Assembly: GCA_933822405.4 (NCBI GenBank)
Contig: CAKOGP040001747.1
Coordinates: 198,113 to 262,112, forward strand
DNA length: 64,000 bases
Direction: 5' to 3'
Source: Cylindrotheca closterium
Lineage: Eukaryota; Bacillariophyta; Bacillariophyceae; Bacillariales; Bacillariaceae
This document shows positions 30,890 to 42,059 of this stretch, one piece after another. A program made the translations under genes and the position numbers. How positions within the stretch are numbered: the stretch's first letter is position 1; each line of letters starts with the position of its first letter. The notes under the pieces are model-generated. The model saw nothing but the letters and a program-made list of their open reading frames with translations, had not been told where the DNA came from and ran no database searches.

Positions 30890-33169
30890 ATGTCTGTTGA
30901 TGATGGATCAAGCCTCATCTCGATCCTATCTACCGATCATGGTCGGCTAAGACGAGAACAGCGTGACATTCGCAAACGAGACTTTTCTAAAGCTATTCGC
31001 TATGGTACTTCGGAACGATCGTGGGGACGCCGATGGAAGCTGGAGTACGACGGGATCATTTTCATTGTTGACGACACCATGTCACGTGAAGTTACAGCGT
31101 ATCCATCTCCCTTGGCGTTCGCTCCTATCGACACCAAGGACCGTATCTTACATAATCGAGCAAACGATCTTCTCAAGCTGAAGCCTGAACTTTGCACTAG
31201 TCATACGGTTCTTGTGGTTGATAATTCTGGATCGATGACCACTCATGATATCATCTTGCATAAGAATCGACAGGTTGCCGCCTATTCTATCACGGCTATG
31301 GAGTTTGTCGCAGAGCAGTTATTTCGAAAGACTGTAACCAACGCTGATGTACTAACTTTGGTCGAGTTTGATTCTCGGGCTAGGGAGGTCTTCGCAAGGG
31401 AGTCCTTTGACTGGGTTTTGTACAACAACCTTTTGTCTCGTCGCGACGACCGATCATTCATTGAACGCCGAGGCTTGGATACGCTGGATGCCATGTATGG
31501 TGACACCAACTATCTCGAAGCACTCGATGCAGCAGACCGCGCATTACAATCAGTCGATCACGATCGATGTGCGCTGTCGCTCTTCTTTTTGTCTGATGGT
31601 GCCCCAACGGATGCACGGTCATTGGGTATCACAAAAGAAATAGCCAAGGATCGAATGATGGCCAAGATGAAAGATATGGCTACCAAATACGGAGACAAGC
31701 TCAATGTGCACATGGTGAGCTTTGGAGCAATTGGCCAAGACTTCTCAGTAATGAGAGCGATGGCAGAAGCAGTCTCCGCCGCGGATAGCGGTGCCAAGTC
31801 AGACTTTGTCTATTGTGGCAAGGCTGCAAACAAAATTGAATCAGCTGTGAGTAGCCTGGTGAGTAGTACAACAATGACCCGAACCCATCTCTTAAGCAGT
31901 GACCGTGGAAAAAATCGAACAAAGCGCAATGTCCAGCTTGAAAGTGGAAACAGTCAAGATCAATGGAACTATTTTCCAATTAGCGGACACTTGGTGTACG
32001 ATACCGAAAATGATCGATTCGTCGACATGATGGGACTCCCTACTGGATCCTTTGTTGGTTCAGATGAGAAATATGGAGAAAACCATCTCAATGAATTACA
32101 CGAAAACCCACCTCCGTTTCTTGCTATCAATAGAGAAGCTTTTGGCGTCGGAGCTGAGCGTATAGCAACAAGATGCTATCTGGCGGCTTCCAAATCTGAA
32201 CATACGTTTGAGTTGCAAGCAATGGTAGCTAAGGAAACAAACCTTGTCGAACGACCTGCCGATAATGTTGAATTTCACAAGACTTTCTGTGAAACTCAAG
32301 ACCTCGCAGCTTACCTGGCGTACGAGTTCAACACACTCCTCGTGGGATTGCCATGGTATGAAAAGGATAAGACGCCAACCATTGCTTTTCTTCCTTGTTC
32401 TATTCTTGTTCTGGATGACCCCGATTGGCCATTCCGTGGAGTACTGGTAGAGAAAAAGCTTAACGTGGAAAAGTACGGTTGGCGAAAGTATAACGATAAT
32501 GCTGGGGTAAAGAACCATGTCTCACTGTCATCGAATCAATCAGCTATCAACAATCTCATTTGCGTTGATCTTTCCTTTTAGGGTGTCGATGGGAAATACT
32601 ATCATGCGCCACTTGACATAGAACGAGAATTTCAAAAGTTGGATGAAGTTCAAGACATGATTATTGAAGAAGAAAGCGAAGAAGAGTCGGAAGAGGAAGA
32701 CGAAGCGCAAGACAATCATGTGGCGCTTGCCGATGGTCGAAAAATTGAGAAGAATGACGCAGTCGAGCCAACAGACTATGTACAAGCCTTTACTCATTTT
32801 ACGTACCTCTTCACAGCAAGGCAGGTGATGGTCTGCGACTTGCAAGGTGTCTACAACTACGATCTTGTTCCTCCGACCTTCGAATTGACCGATCCTGCTA
32901 TCCATTATAGGTCCAAGAAAGGCCGGCGTCATGTATTTGGCCGTACGGACGATGGAGAAGCTGGAATGGACAAGTTCTTCAAGACTCACAAATGTAATCA
33001 GGTTTGTAAGATGATGCAGCTCAGTCGCAGAAACAGGAACTGGAGAAAGAAGTGGCGCACTGACCACAAACCGCACAGAGGAAGAAAAAATGCCCCTGGA
33101 GTTGCTCATAAGCCACCTCCCCCAAGTACAATTCGTGGCTTTTTGCGAAGCAAAATGGGATGGGAGTGA
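30890..33169 (+). CDS. von Willebrand A domain fused to an alpha-kinase
   Basis: 734 residues from two exons: 30890-32506 and 32582-33169; the 75-nt intron has GTAAAG...TTTTAG ends and phase 0. Without the splice the frame stops at 32581, inside the kinase. The VWA domain (about 104-330) has a full MIDAS-type signature: DNSGSM from Asp111, TLVEFDS, and LSDGAPTD. The alpha-kinase (atypical, MHCK/eEF2K family) spans about 430-690: GAERIATRCYLA, MVAKE, VEKKL, an acidic insert rich in EES/EED, then QAFTHFTY, VCDLQGV, LTDPAIH and HKCNQVCKMM. The overall plan resembles Dictyostelium VwkA. Expected to phosphorylate Ser/Thr in helical substrates. The usual TDLG is TDDG here. Cytosolic by absence of signals. 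Confidence 0.93.
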
Positions 33170-33356
33170 CCATGCGCTCTGGACCCATTGCCTATGTTTG
33201 ACGGTGAAATATGGCATGATTCATGCGTTGAGTTTCGTAATTTTAAGTTTGAATGCACAGATATCGTGGCATGTAAATACATATGTACAAGTGTGCATAT
33301 GGTATACTTTTCGTATATTTTGTAATTTGATGCCAGTGCTATAGCGTTACAGTTGT

Positions 33357-34391
33357 CTAGTATTCCACCTCAGCCCACATCGGGAACAATAGTTTGCTTG
33401 CCAGATAGAGTAATTTGGTCCACCTCCTCATGGATATCAGCAGAATGAGAGTTCCAATGCCCACCAAAACGTTTTGTCGCCGCCGTTTGCGTGGATTTTT
33501 GAAGGAGAATTTCGTCATGAGTGACAAAAGAAAGGCAACTTCAAAGGACACCAGCGCCATTAAAAAGGATTCCAGGCCACTGTTCCGTATCCCCGCCGAT
33601 TCCGCCCAAAATTCAATAAAGGATGCATCCAACCCCCGACCCAAGGCCGTTTTGGAAAGAATGGAAAGTAATCCAAATACAACAGTAGTATAAGATCCCG
33701 ACAAGATGGATACCACGGTACAGAGGTAGAACGCATCGACGGACCAGTTCCTTCTTCGCTGGCGTCGTTTTCTGGCTAGTTTTCTTTGTTCCTTCTCTTC
33801 TGTTGTTGTCATTGTTCCGTTTACCATTGTACCATCGCCATCGTCGTCGTCGTCATCAGTTTCTTCTTCTGGTTCCTTCACATTGACATATAGTTGCAAA
33901 CAGGCATTGGTCAACAATGCTGCCAAAGTGGCGTAGACTTGCAGACCTTCCAATCGCATTTGGACCCGGGTCAAATCCAACATGGTATCGGCGGCACTGC
34001 CAGCGGATACAAAGGAAAATACTTCACTAATGGTCTTGCGACTGCGGTCTCCTCCTGCTCCTCCAAAACCAAAGCTTGCTGCTCCACCCCGAGACATGAT
34101 GGCGGCAATGCCGACAACTTTGGAAAGCACTTTGCCAGATGTGGCTGCATCAGGTAGGCAGGACATGGATAGATATGTGCTGGAAGATCTGTGTGTTCTT
34201 TGGCGTTTCATTGGTATCACGTACGATAAACCAGTTTGTCGCAATGAACATTCATTCTGGTTCCACCGAACGGTGTGATCCGCCGAATAGGAAGGGTGTA
34301 GTTGGTTGCGAAATCCCTGGTGACTATTACAGCTCATGGCTGTAATGGTCGTGACAGTTGTTGCCAGTCGAGAGGGATTCAGAATCAACAT
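33357..34391 (-). CDS. Unknown multi-pass membrane protein
   Basis: 344 residues in one frame, function not recognised. Hydrophobic spans around VYATLAALLTNACLQLYV, FYLCTVVSILSGSYTTVVFGLL, FLMALVSFEVAFLLSL and VLVGIGTLILLISM suggest about four membrane helices. An acidic then basic loop (EEETDDDDDDGD ... KRRQRRRNW) separates the first and second spans. The first ~80 residues are Ser/Thr/His-rich and could be a targeting leader or 5' UTR; ATG codons at about residues 60 and 76 are alternative starts. A glycine-rich SRGGAASFGFGGAGG stretch precedes the first span. Plastid location is possible but not shown. Confidence 0.65.
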   Translation of the reverse strand: MLILNPSRLATTVTTITAMSCNSHQGFRNQLHPSYSADHTVRWNQNECSLRQTGLSYVIPMKRQRTHRSSSTYLSMSCLPDAATSGKVLSKVVGIAAIMSRGGAASFGFGGAGGDRSRKTISEVFSFVSAGSAADTMLDLTRVQMRLEGLQVYATLAALLTNACLQLYVNVKEPEEETDDDDDDGDGTMVNGTMTTTEEKEQRKLARKRRQRRRNWSVDAFYLCTVVSILSGSYTTVVFGLLSILSKTALGRGLDASFIEFWAESAGIRNSGLESFLMALVSFEVAFLLSLMTKFSFKNPRKRRRQNVLVGIGTLILLISMRRWTKLLYLASKLLFPMWAEVEY

Positions 34392-34787
34392 GATTTTTCT
34401 TCACGTATCATTCAGGAGGAGAAATCAAGGTGTTTGTGTATCGTTTGCACTGATGGATATGCAGTTGTTTTTGTATTTGGATAGCATTCGCAGGAGAAAT
34501 ATTATGTACCCAATTCGTGATGATGATGACCCGCCATCATCATCGTGTTCAAAAAGAATTGTCAAAACGTCAGGGCAGTCGACTCGGAGGACTGACTGAT
34601 TCTGGGCGGGAGAGGGAGTTAGTTCATCAGTTGCGGGGGAAATGGCGTCCCCTATTATGCACTGGCCGAAAAAATGCGGACTGCGGGAATAAAACGACAA
34701 CATACGAAAACGTATGTATAGATAGGTCTTGCTTCACCTGAAGGAACGATTGAAAGCATCCCCTATATTAGACAGTTGTAAGCTAGA
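34392..34787. promoter_or_regulatory. Divergent intergenic region
   Basis: Between the start codons of two divergent membrane-protein genes. A GATGATGATGACC/CATCATCATCG run near 34516-34544. No gene. Confidence 0.4.
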
Positions 34788-35732
34788 ATGGTTCAAATAT
34801 CCAAGCAGTCGATAAGCGACAATAAGAGTCGCAGCCGCCCTGACATTACAGTCTTGAAAACCCCCTCGAATGCCACACCCATTTCCATTGCCGGTCAAGG
34901 ATGTTTTGCCAACAATGGTTGCAATCGTTGCTTGGTGATTTTGGTGACCTTTTTGTTTGGGATTGCCATTACCTACTTGGATATCTTTCCGGATTTAAAA
35001 GCCCGAAAAGCTGCAGCAGCTGGTGGTGGAAATGGTGGAAATGGTGATGTGATGAAAGTCCACAATCTCAAAGGAAGCGGCAAATCGTCTTCAGGAGGTG
35101 GTGATCCATCCATGATCTTGTCGCCGAACGAACTCAAGAACAACATTCAATCCAAAAACAAACCACAAGACAATAAGGAAAAGAACCAGGATGGTAAGAA
35201 AAAGGATACCTCCAAGGTCATGGACAAGGAAAAGAAGAGTATTTATGACGACAATTGGGATCCCAAGCACAATTGCAATTACGAGTGCAAGACGGATCGA
35301 CTGGCCAATGAAATTAATCTGTATGCAGGAGAAGCCTTGTGCAATCACCAATATAGATTTGGAATGACCCAGGGTGGTGACTTTGTGGCGCATGACTGCG
35401 ATTCCAATGTCAAGCAAGTCTTTTATAAAAACAACAAGGGCGACAAGATTAAGAAGGGTGAGAAGGTCTACTTCAAACTCAAAGAAGATGGTACCATGCG
35501 GGTCGTTTCCAAAGAGGCTGACAAAGAGAAGACCATTCTCTATGAACAGAAACCAAAGCGAAAGGTCTATTCCCAAGCGCAGTGCTTAGAGAAGCCAGCA
35601 TTGCCATGCCCCTACCTACACTTGCGAGAGACTGGATTGGTCGTCCTCAACTGGATTGATCAAGAGACGAACGATTGGATGGATCGATACGTCGATCGAA
35701 TCTATCCCGAACTGTATCCCAAGGAAGGATAA
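34788..35732 (+). CDS. Type II membrane protein with lumenal lectin-like domain (unknown)
   Basis: 314 residues, one exon. Short basic N-terminus (MVQISKQSISDNKS), one membrane anchor (about 47-67, CLVILVTFLFGIAITYLDI), a Gly- and Lys-rich stem, then a globular C-terminal domain with six or more Cys (HNCNYECK, ALCNHQYRFG, AHDCDS, QCLEKPALPCPY). The pattern LCNHQYRFGMTQGGDFV...YFKLKEDGTMRVV...YLHLRETGLVVLNWID has the repeating beta-strand look of bulb-type lectin domains. That suggests, but does not prove, sugar binding in Golgi or outside the cell. Its N-terminus resembles those at 42060 and the relic at 37541. Confidence 0.72.
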   Translation: MVQISKQSISDNKSRSRPDITVLKTPSNATPISIAGQGCFANNGCNRCLVILVTFLFGIAITYLDIFPDLKARKAAAAGGGNGGNGDVMKVHNLKGSGKSSSGGGDPSMILSPNELKNNIQSKNKPQDNKEKNQDGKKKDTSKVMDKEKKSIYDDNWDPKHNCNYECKTDRLANEINLYAGEALCNHQYRFGMTQGGDFVAHDCDSNVKQVFYKNNKGDKIKKGEKVYFKLKEDGTMRVVSKEADKEKTILYEQKPKRKVYSQAQCLEKPALPCPYLHLRETGLVVLNWIDQETNDWMDRYVDRIYPELYPKEG

Positions 35733-35859
35733 ACAATAAATTATTACATCTTGTAGCACAATATTATAGACACATTATCTTCCACTATATAGCAATGGCA
35801 TTGAAAGGCAAAGCCAATGATATCAGTGATGCATTCGCCTTCGGCATTCATCCGATCTA

Positions 35860-37392
35860 CTAGTCGGGGTCACAACCAGTCAAAAAGTTGTCATCAAAGG
35901 CGTACCACAATGTCACTGCTGAACCAATGAAAACAGTCCAAAGGTATACCGGTCCTAGCCGCTCCTGATCGTCATCCAAGATTTCACAGGCACAATCAAT
36001 CATAAACTCTTCAATCCTGTCAGTGTAGTTCAAAAGACGAGCCACCAACGGAGAGTGCATCGTTATGTTTCCCGCCGTTGCATTCAATAGCAACTCTGTC
36101 GTCATGTTGTTTCCAGACGTTGCATTCAATACACATTGTGTTGCATTGTCGGGTTCTTCGCATAGTTTCAGATACCATGAGGAATCGGAATAAAAGTAGA
36201 GCACATCGTTCTCAAAGGCATCCAGAAAGTGATCCACTCCCGCAAAGATACTCCACCACGAGAACAAATTCAAGAAGGACCGAAACAGGGTAGGCTGTGC
36301 TGTACTATTTTGTCCACGTTGCCTGGTGGCTGCCTCCTCCTCCTCATCCTCGAGCCACTTGTGCATTTGGCCACTCAATTGCATGATTGCAAGTCCCGTA
36401 AGGATCTTGAGAACCCCTAGGGCGTTGTCGTCCAAGTACTCTCTTCCAAGAGAAAACAACGCGTTGATGATACCAAAGAAAGACGACATGGAAAGGCAAT
36501 CTAGGAGAACGTAGCATGATCCCTTTACGAAATAGATGGCTCCTTCTTTTATGCCTTCCTCTTGCATATCGTCTGGATCGTCATCCCAAGTCTCTGCTGT
36601 GTATCCTACTATCGTGGCTGCCTTTTGTTCGGCTTCTGTCAACTCGAACCAGTCCTTGTCAAAAGAAGCGGGCGATTCGTCCTCATTCCATCCCGTTTTT
36701 CGGTAGCCAAGCACTCGATAGGCCTTGCGAATATGCTTTGGAAGCTGATTCCAATACATGTCATCATAATCGGCAGGTTCGACTTGTTTGTCCCCAAAGT
36801 CCCAATGAACTTCGTCGTACCCTAATATTTTGGCTGCTTCCTTTTCGTGAACATTCAGCTCTTCCCAATATTTGTCCTTTTCTGGGTCCTGCTGATTCTC
36901 ATTCCACAATTGTTCCGTGTATCCAAGACAGGTTGCCGCTTCCTGAACCTTAGGAGGGAGGTCCTTCCAAGCATATTTCTCGTACTGTTTTCCATTTGCT
37001 GGAGGTTCAGAAGTGAGAGTCGTAATATCCACCGACTTGCCAACGATGATACCTTCTTTGGATCGTGGTGAATGCGAACACTCAAAAGCAGAAGGTGATG
37101 ATGATTCATCGGTATTGTCCGAAACAGCAGAAATCAGTTCTTCTTGCTCTTCCTTGCATATTCTGCTTTTCGGCCCTGGATCCATGTCTATTCCTGATAT
37201 TGGATGGACCATGATCCGTTGTCTTTTTCGCACTTTAGGCTTTGAGGTGCTTGATGATGATGAGCCTCGCGTCTGCAAGATCCTTCGTACGAATGGAAAA
37301 AGGCGCGTCGCCAATAAAAAAAGACTGACATACTCGGGATGAATTTTTTTATCCGAAGTCGAGATATGCGCACTGTGGTACGAGTACCACAT
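35860..37392 (-). CDS. Membrane protein with four W..L....AA..LGY....W repeats
   Basis: 510 residues if the first ATG is used; ATG at 37212 (MVHPISGID) is an alternative and would place the start further from a TATATATA run at 37397-37405. Four repeats between about residues 137 and 275: YAWKDLPPKVQEAATCLGY, YWEELNVHEKEAAKILGY, YWNQLPKHIRKAYRVLGY and DWFELTEAEQKAATIVGY, each followed by a W about five residues later. The C-terminal half has several hydrophobic spans (YVLLDCLSMSSFFGIINALF, LGVLKILTGLAIMQL, FLNLFSWWSIFAGV, VYLWTVFIGSAVTLWYAF) and NAT/NMT glycosylation-like sites. The repeat is one I associate with diatom proteins of unknown role. Confidence 0.75.
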   Translation of the reverse strand: MWYSYHSAHISTSDKKIHPEYVSLFLLATRLFPFVRRILQTRGSSSSSTSKPKVRKRQRIMVHPISGIDMDPGPKSRICKEEQEELISAVSDNTDESSSPSAFECSHSPRSKEGIIVGKSVDITTLTSEPPANGKQYEKYAWKDLPPKVQEAATCLGYTEQLWNENQQDPEKDKYWEELNVHEKEAAKILGYDEVHWDFGDKQVEPADYDDMYWNQLPKHIRKAYRVLGYRKTGWNEDESPASFDKDWFELTEAEQKAATIVGYTAETWDDDPDDMQEEGIKEGAIYFVKGSCYVLLDCLSMSSFFGIINALFSLGREYLDDNALGVLKILTGLAIMQLSGQMHKWLEDEEEEAATRQRGQNSTAQPTLFRSFLNLFSWWSIFAGVDHFLDAFENDVLYFYSDSSWYLKLCEEPDNATQCVLNATSGNNMTTELLLNATAGNITMHSPLVARLLNYTDRIEEFMIDCACEILDDDQERLGPVYLWTVFIGSAVTLWYAFDDNFLTGCDPD

Positions 37393-37540
37393 CGTACGGT
37401 ATATATAGATACCAGTCTACATTCAACTTGCACAAAAACATAATACAGCATTGCTTCTGAAGCACATCGTTCGACGAGCACTTTACACTTTCTATAGACT
37501 CATAAAAATAAAAGAGTCGAAACAACATCAATCGCAATTA

Positions 37541-37605
37541 TGCTACAAATGACTCGAAAATCGACAGTTGGGGCCAACAAGGTGAGGCAGCTCCATTTCA
37601 TGCAA
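37541..37605 (+). pseudogene. Relic of the 5' end of a MVQMTRKS-type membrane protein gene
   Basis: ATGCTACAAATGACTCGAAA at 37541 plus about 60-90 bp upstream align with the start and leader of the gene at 42060, but no anchor or open frame follows. It looks like a leftover of a duplication. It lies in the 358-bp stretch 37393-37750, where nothing else coding is seen. Confidence 0.55.
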
Positions 37606-37750
37606 ACCGGTATATTGCAACTACAGTATCTTGTATTGACAGTTGTGACCAATGCGACGCAAAAAAACTAGCCTACTAATAATGAGGACATCAAATAAAT
37701 ACACGTGGAAAGCTTCAATTGCAAACAAGCCAGAAACAGTGTCCCTTTTC

Positions 37751-40700
37751 TCATTTCAAAGTGCTCAGTCGAAACTCCACCATCTTCGCTTTTGATTCAG
37801 CTCCCCACTCCTTGTAATATTGAATTGCTTTATTCAAATGTTCTTTCCCCCTTGCTTCTGACGAACGTGCCTCAATCAAAAAGTCGGCATATCGCTCATT
37901 GATCAATCCAAGATGGTTCAAATGCCCTTTAGCAGTAACTTTGGCGAGGGCATCGTTGTACATCTCGTCGGCTGCGTCATATTTCTTGTCTAATACCAGG
38001 TTCTCGGCTGTAAGAAACAAGAAGTAGTACTGGACGTTGGCGTTTCCAGCCTTGATCCACTTGTTGATTCGTTTCAAAAGTCTTCTAGCTTCCACCTTGT
38101 ACTGTCTCTTCTTGGTGAGACGTGCAGCCGCAAAGAGTGGAACCGCTCGATGAAACAGCTCGACCATGAACATCGGATAGGCTGGAATCAGTTTGGAGTA
38201 CTCATCACCCACTTTCAGAGCTCTTTTTGCCGCGGACTCATAGTCATTACCGTTGAATAATGCGAGCTCAGTCTGTGCAAAATGGATAAAGCCTAGGTTT
38301 ACAGAGTTCGTTTCTTCCTCTTTGGAGAGACCAAACATATCACATTCGAGCTCGATTGGGTTGGAACCAGAGGCTCCGCGTAGCTTCAGTATCATTTGGC
38401 GCATTGTTTCTGCTGCTACTCCATTGAGTGGCACTTTCTCGTTCTCGCACTGAATGCAAACAGCGGAAATCTCTTTCAGGAGTACAGCTAGGGGTCTACC
38501 CATTGCATAAGGTAAATCCACATGGGATGTCAAGAGATTCCACATCGCTGCCATCTATATTGCGTTGCCAGTAAAAAAAGTTATCAGACAACGATGTATT
38601 ATTGGACAAGGGGACGACATTTCCTTGTGTACTTACAGAGTCACCTTCTCTAAGACCTTCTGCAACAGCACTTCTCAGTGTTACTTGTATCTCCTCAAAT
38701 GGTATTACCCATGCCAGCCCTGGGCCACAGGCAAGGTATGTTGTTTCACTAGCATGCATTCCTCGGAACTTTTTGATCATAGAAAGAGCAATATTGTTGA
38801 ATGTAGTAGCCGTTTCATAATCTTCGTTTGCAATGATTAGTGTCCCAGCAATTGATGCGAAGCTCTTGGCAGAGAACTCATTGATTCCATGATTGAGAGT
38901 CATCTCTAGCAGTCTACAGTTAAGCAAAGTGTACAACAACATATCCCCCTTGAAAAAAGAGTAAGTCACCAATTTTGAGAAAACAGAAGCGATTGCCATC
39001 TGCCTTGGGTCTTTGATAGGAACCAACTTGTCGTAGAAGCTTTGGGGCAGGGCCTTTGCCCTCTTTGAGAGGCGCATTAGCGTGACAATTGCTTGAACTG
39101 GTACCAATCGTCTTGCCCATGCTACCTTGCAGCCAAGATCCCGAAGTATTTGCATGCAGAAGTTCACCGATTCGTCAAACTTGAAATCATGATGAAGCAT
39201 ATTGGCCTTTGCCATTTTCAGAGGAACGATTTCCAATTGTTCGAAATCACCTTGCGCAAGGACTTCTTCAGTGTAGCGATTGGTGGCATCGACATTGCCT
39301 AACATGGCCTCCATTTCGGCTCCCATAGTATATAGCTTCAAGGTCAAAAGTCGATCCGACGACCACTTGTCATCCTCCAGTAGGGCGATTCCATGTGCTG
39401 CATACTCTGCTGCGGATTGGTATGCTGACAAGTCCCTCGCCTTCTCAGCAGCCCTTAAGTTAGCACTTGCAAATTCGGTAAGCTGCAATACATTTCCATT
39501 GTTGATAAGATCTACAACGGAAAACAGCTCTTCTTCCACCTGTTTCCTATTCAAACCGTAGTACAAAGTGCGACCAATATCCAGCTGGAAAGACTCGCGC
39601 TGCTTGCCGGTAAGTGAGAGGGCCGCTTCTTGGAGCTTGTCGTGTACCCATCGGTATTTGCTGTTAGCATACTTTTCCAGGACCTCCTCTTTCACGATGA
39701 TTTCCAGCAAAGCAACAGTACGCTCGAGTTTGGTTTCGACAAGGCGACGACCATAGGCTGTCCACACAAGATCGATGGTCGACTCAGTGAAGGTGGATCC
39801 CAGGTAAGCAGCGCATTGCAATAGTGCTTGTACTTGCTGTGGCAATTTTGTCAGCTGATTGTGAAGCATGACGGTCACATTCGCAGTAGCCATAGTTTCA
39901 TTGTCGACCTTGTCCACATTCCATGTAAATGCTTTGGAAGCATCGGTATGGCGTTGCACCAATCCTTCTTGATGTAGCATCTTCAAAAACTCCAACACAA
40001 AGAAGGGATTTCCAAGAGTCCGCTTCAGACAGATTTTGGCAAGACCAAGCCTTGCAGATACGTTTGGGTTCGGCAGCAAGGTTGAAACCACTTGCTCAAT
40101 TTCGTTGAGTCCAAAGGCGCCGACAGAAACTTCCGTAACGCAGAAATTGTACTTTGTTGTCATTTCTTGAAGAGCAGCAATCTTGTTATGCAGCAAACTA
40201 TTCTCGTCCACTTCATCAGACCTGTAGCAGCCAATGATCATCAGACGGTTATCATTTTGAGTATCTGACAATAAGAATTCCAGCACCTGCAAAGATGACA
40301 CATCTGCCCATTGCAGGTCATCCAAGAAGATGACCAATGGAGAGAAAGTGGAACTGAAGATTCTCATCAGGACACGTAAACTAAAGCGAACGCGCTCTAG
40401 TCCGCCCTGCACTGCATCAGCACCAACATTTGTGACGGCCGGATCGTTAACAGGATCGGTGAGCAGGCCTTTCAGTTCTGGAACTAGGTGAACTAGTAGG
40501 TCAGCGTCATTTCCAACTTGCTCATGGATGGCAGCTTGCACAGTGCATACTGCCTCGGCTGGCGAATCCATGATTTTCTGACACAGGGCACCAAAGGCTT
40601 TGCAGATACCAGAGTACGGCTTGCTGCTAGTATTCATATCGAATTTGCCTTGAACAAAAATCCCGTCGGCATGTTCCAATACCTCTTTTTCAAGAGTCAT

Positions 40701-41309
40701 GGCAACTGCTGACTTGCCAGCTCCACTTTCTCCTTTGACAAGGACAAGTTCCTTTTTGCTTTCGAGGGAGGACTGCGAGTCTTCGGGTATTTGTTGAAGC
40801 ATACGATCAAAGCAGTGCTTGAGTTGAGATACTTCCTTGCCACGACCAACCAACGGCATGGATTCAAAACCCAACCCTTGATTGAGAGTCTCAGCGCTTG
40901 TTTGCAAACTCAAACTCTTCCTCGGCATCCCGACTTTCGTTTTACGAAGTTCAGATGCCTTTAGCCCATTTCCAACAACGGAAGTGCTACCTTCCACTGC
41001 AAGACCTGTGCTATGCTGAGAAAGCGACAACGAGTAAACACTGTTTGTTGCAGTGCTTACGGATACATCAGGTTTACGCGACAAAGATGAATCCGTGCTG
41101 TCTTGGTAGATGGATGAGTATTCATCAAGAAGCTGCATTTTGGAATGAAGTTTGAATTGTGATCTCGGCAGTTGCAAAGAAGTGCGCGATTGAATGCAGA
41201 TTTTTATATTTCTCCCGGAGCGGTCTTTTGAGCAACACACACATAAAATAGAACGGAGAACTCGCGTCGCCACCTGTTCGAACTTACTTTTTAAAACGCC
41301 GCTGACCAA
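37751..41309 (-). CDS. Large AAA_16-type ATPase with helical-repeat C-terminus
   Basis: Two exons: 41309-38637 and 38554-37751; the 82-nt intron (GTAAGT...ATATAG) is phase 0. The product is 1158 residues, or 1101 if the ATG at 41138 (MQLLDEYSSIY) is the true start, which I prefer because the upstream part looks like untranslated leader. The ATPase domain has LVGRGKEVSQL, the P-loop GESGAGKS (about 136-143 from 41138) and Walker B LVIFLDDLQWADV. The remainder is helical and TPR-like (for example YQSAAEYAAHGIALL). Such predicted ATPases often sit beside kinase or cyclase modules in signalling proteins; none is present here. A regulatory or scaffold role is inferred. Confidence 0.82.
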
Positions 41310-42059
41310 ACATGAAGCTGTATATGGTGGCAGAACAGAAGCATGATCTTATTTTGAGAACCATTTCGGAGCGCTTCTTTGGCCTCACCACAATGCGACA
41401 AAAGGCTCTGCTATTTGGATACGGTAGGAGTGCATGGGACATAATTAGAAAGGGGACAAAAAAATCGCGGACATGTGAAGGAATGTCGTGTTATTGCGTT
41501 CTATCTCTCGCAGATCTATTGGAATCTAATCGTGCTCTACCACCACCAGAAAATACCAAGTAGGTAAAGTACCGTACCTGCGGTACCAGTACCAGGTACC
41601 TGGTACCGGTATCCAAATAAGAGTTGCCGACCAGGAGTCGCCCCCTGGGACCAGGTACACGTGTACCAGAGTAGCTGGTACTGGATTCGATTCAAAATCA
41701 TTACTCTCCATCTCACTTGGTCCATCTCGAAGTCCAAACGAGGGCTTAATATCCACCATTGTCCATCTTGGCTGTGATAAAAGCGTTGCTGCTAACAAGA
41801 GTATCATAGTCTACCAGTTTCAGTACTAGGGGTTGGAATTATTCCCCTCCCCAAACGCGGCCTCTTTGCACCCCGTATTCCGGTTTGTATTTTCGTCATT
41901 TTCAAATTTCAAATTTCGTCATTTTTCCATTACTGAGAAGACGACGACATCGAAGTATACATACAAAGATACACTGTTGCTATTTCATTCATTTGTCGAG
42001 CTCTTCACACACACCCTAAGCTCATACAGAAAAGTGTTGAATCAGCATCAATTGCAATC
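41310..42059. promoter_or_regulatory. Divergent promoter region rich in GGTACC palindromes
   Basis: Between the ATPase and Lys-rich protein genes. A dense cluster of GTACC/GGTACC/TACCGGTA motifs at about 41567-41685, for example CAGGTACCTGGTACCGGTA. The last ~75 bp before 42060 match the leader of the relic at 37541. An open frame at 41312-41563 has no supported product. Confidence 0.5.
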
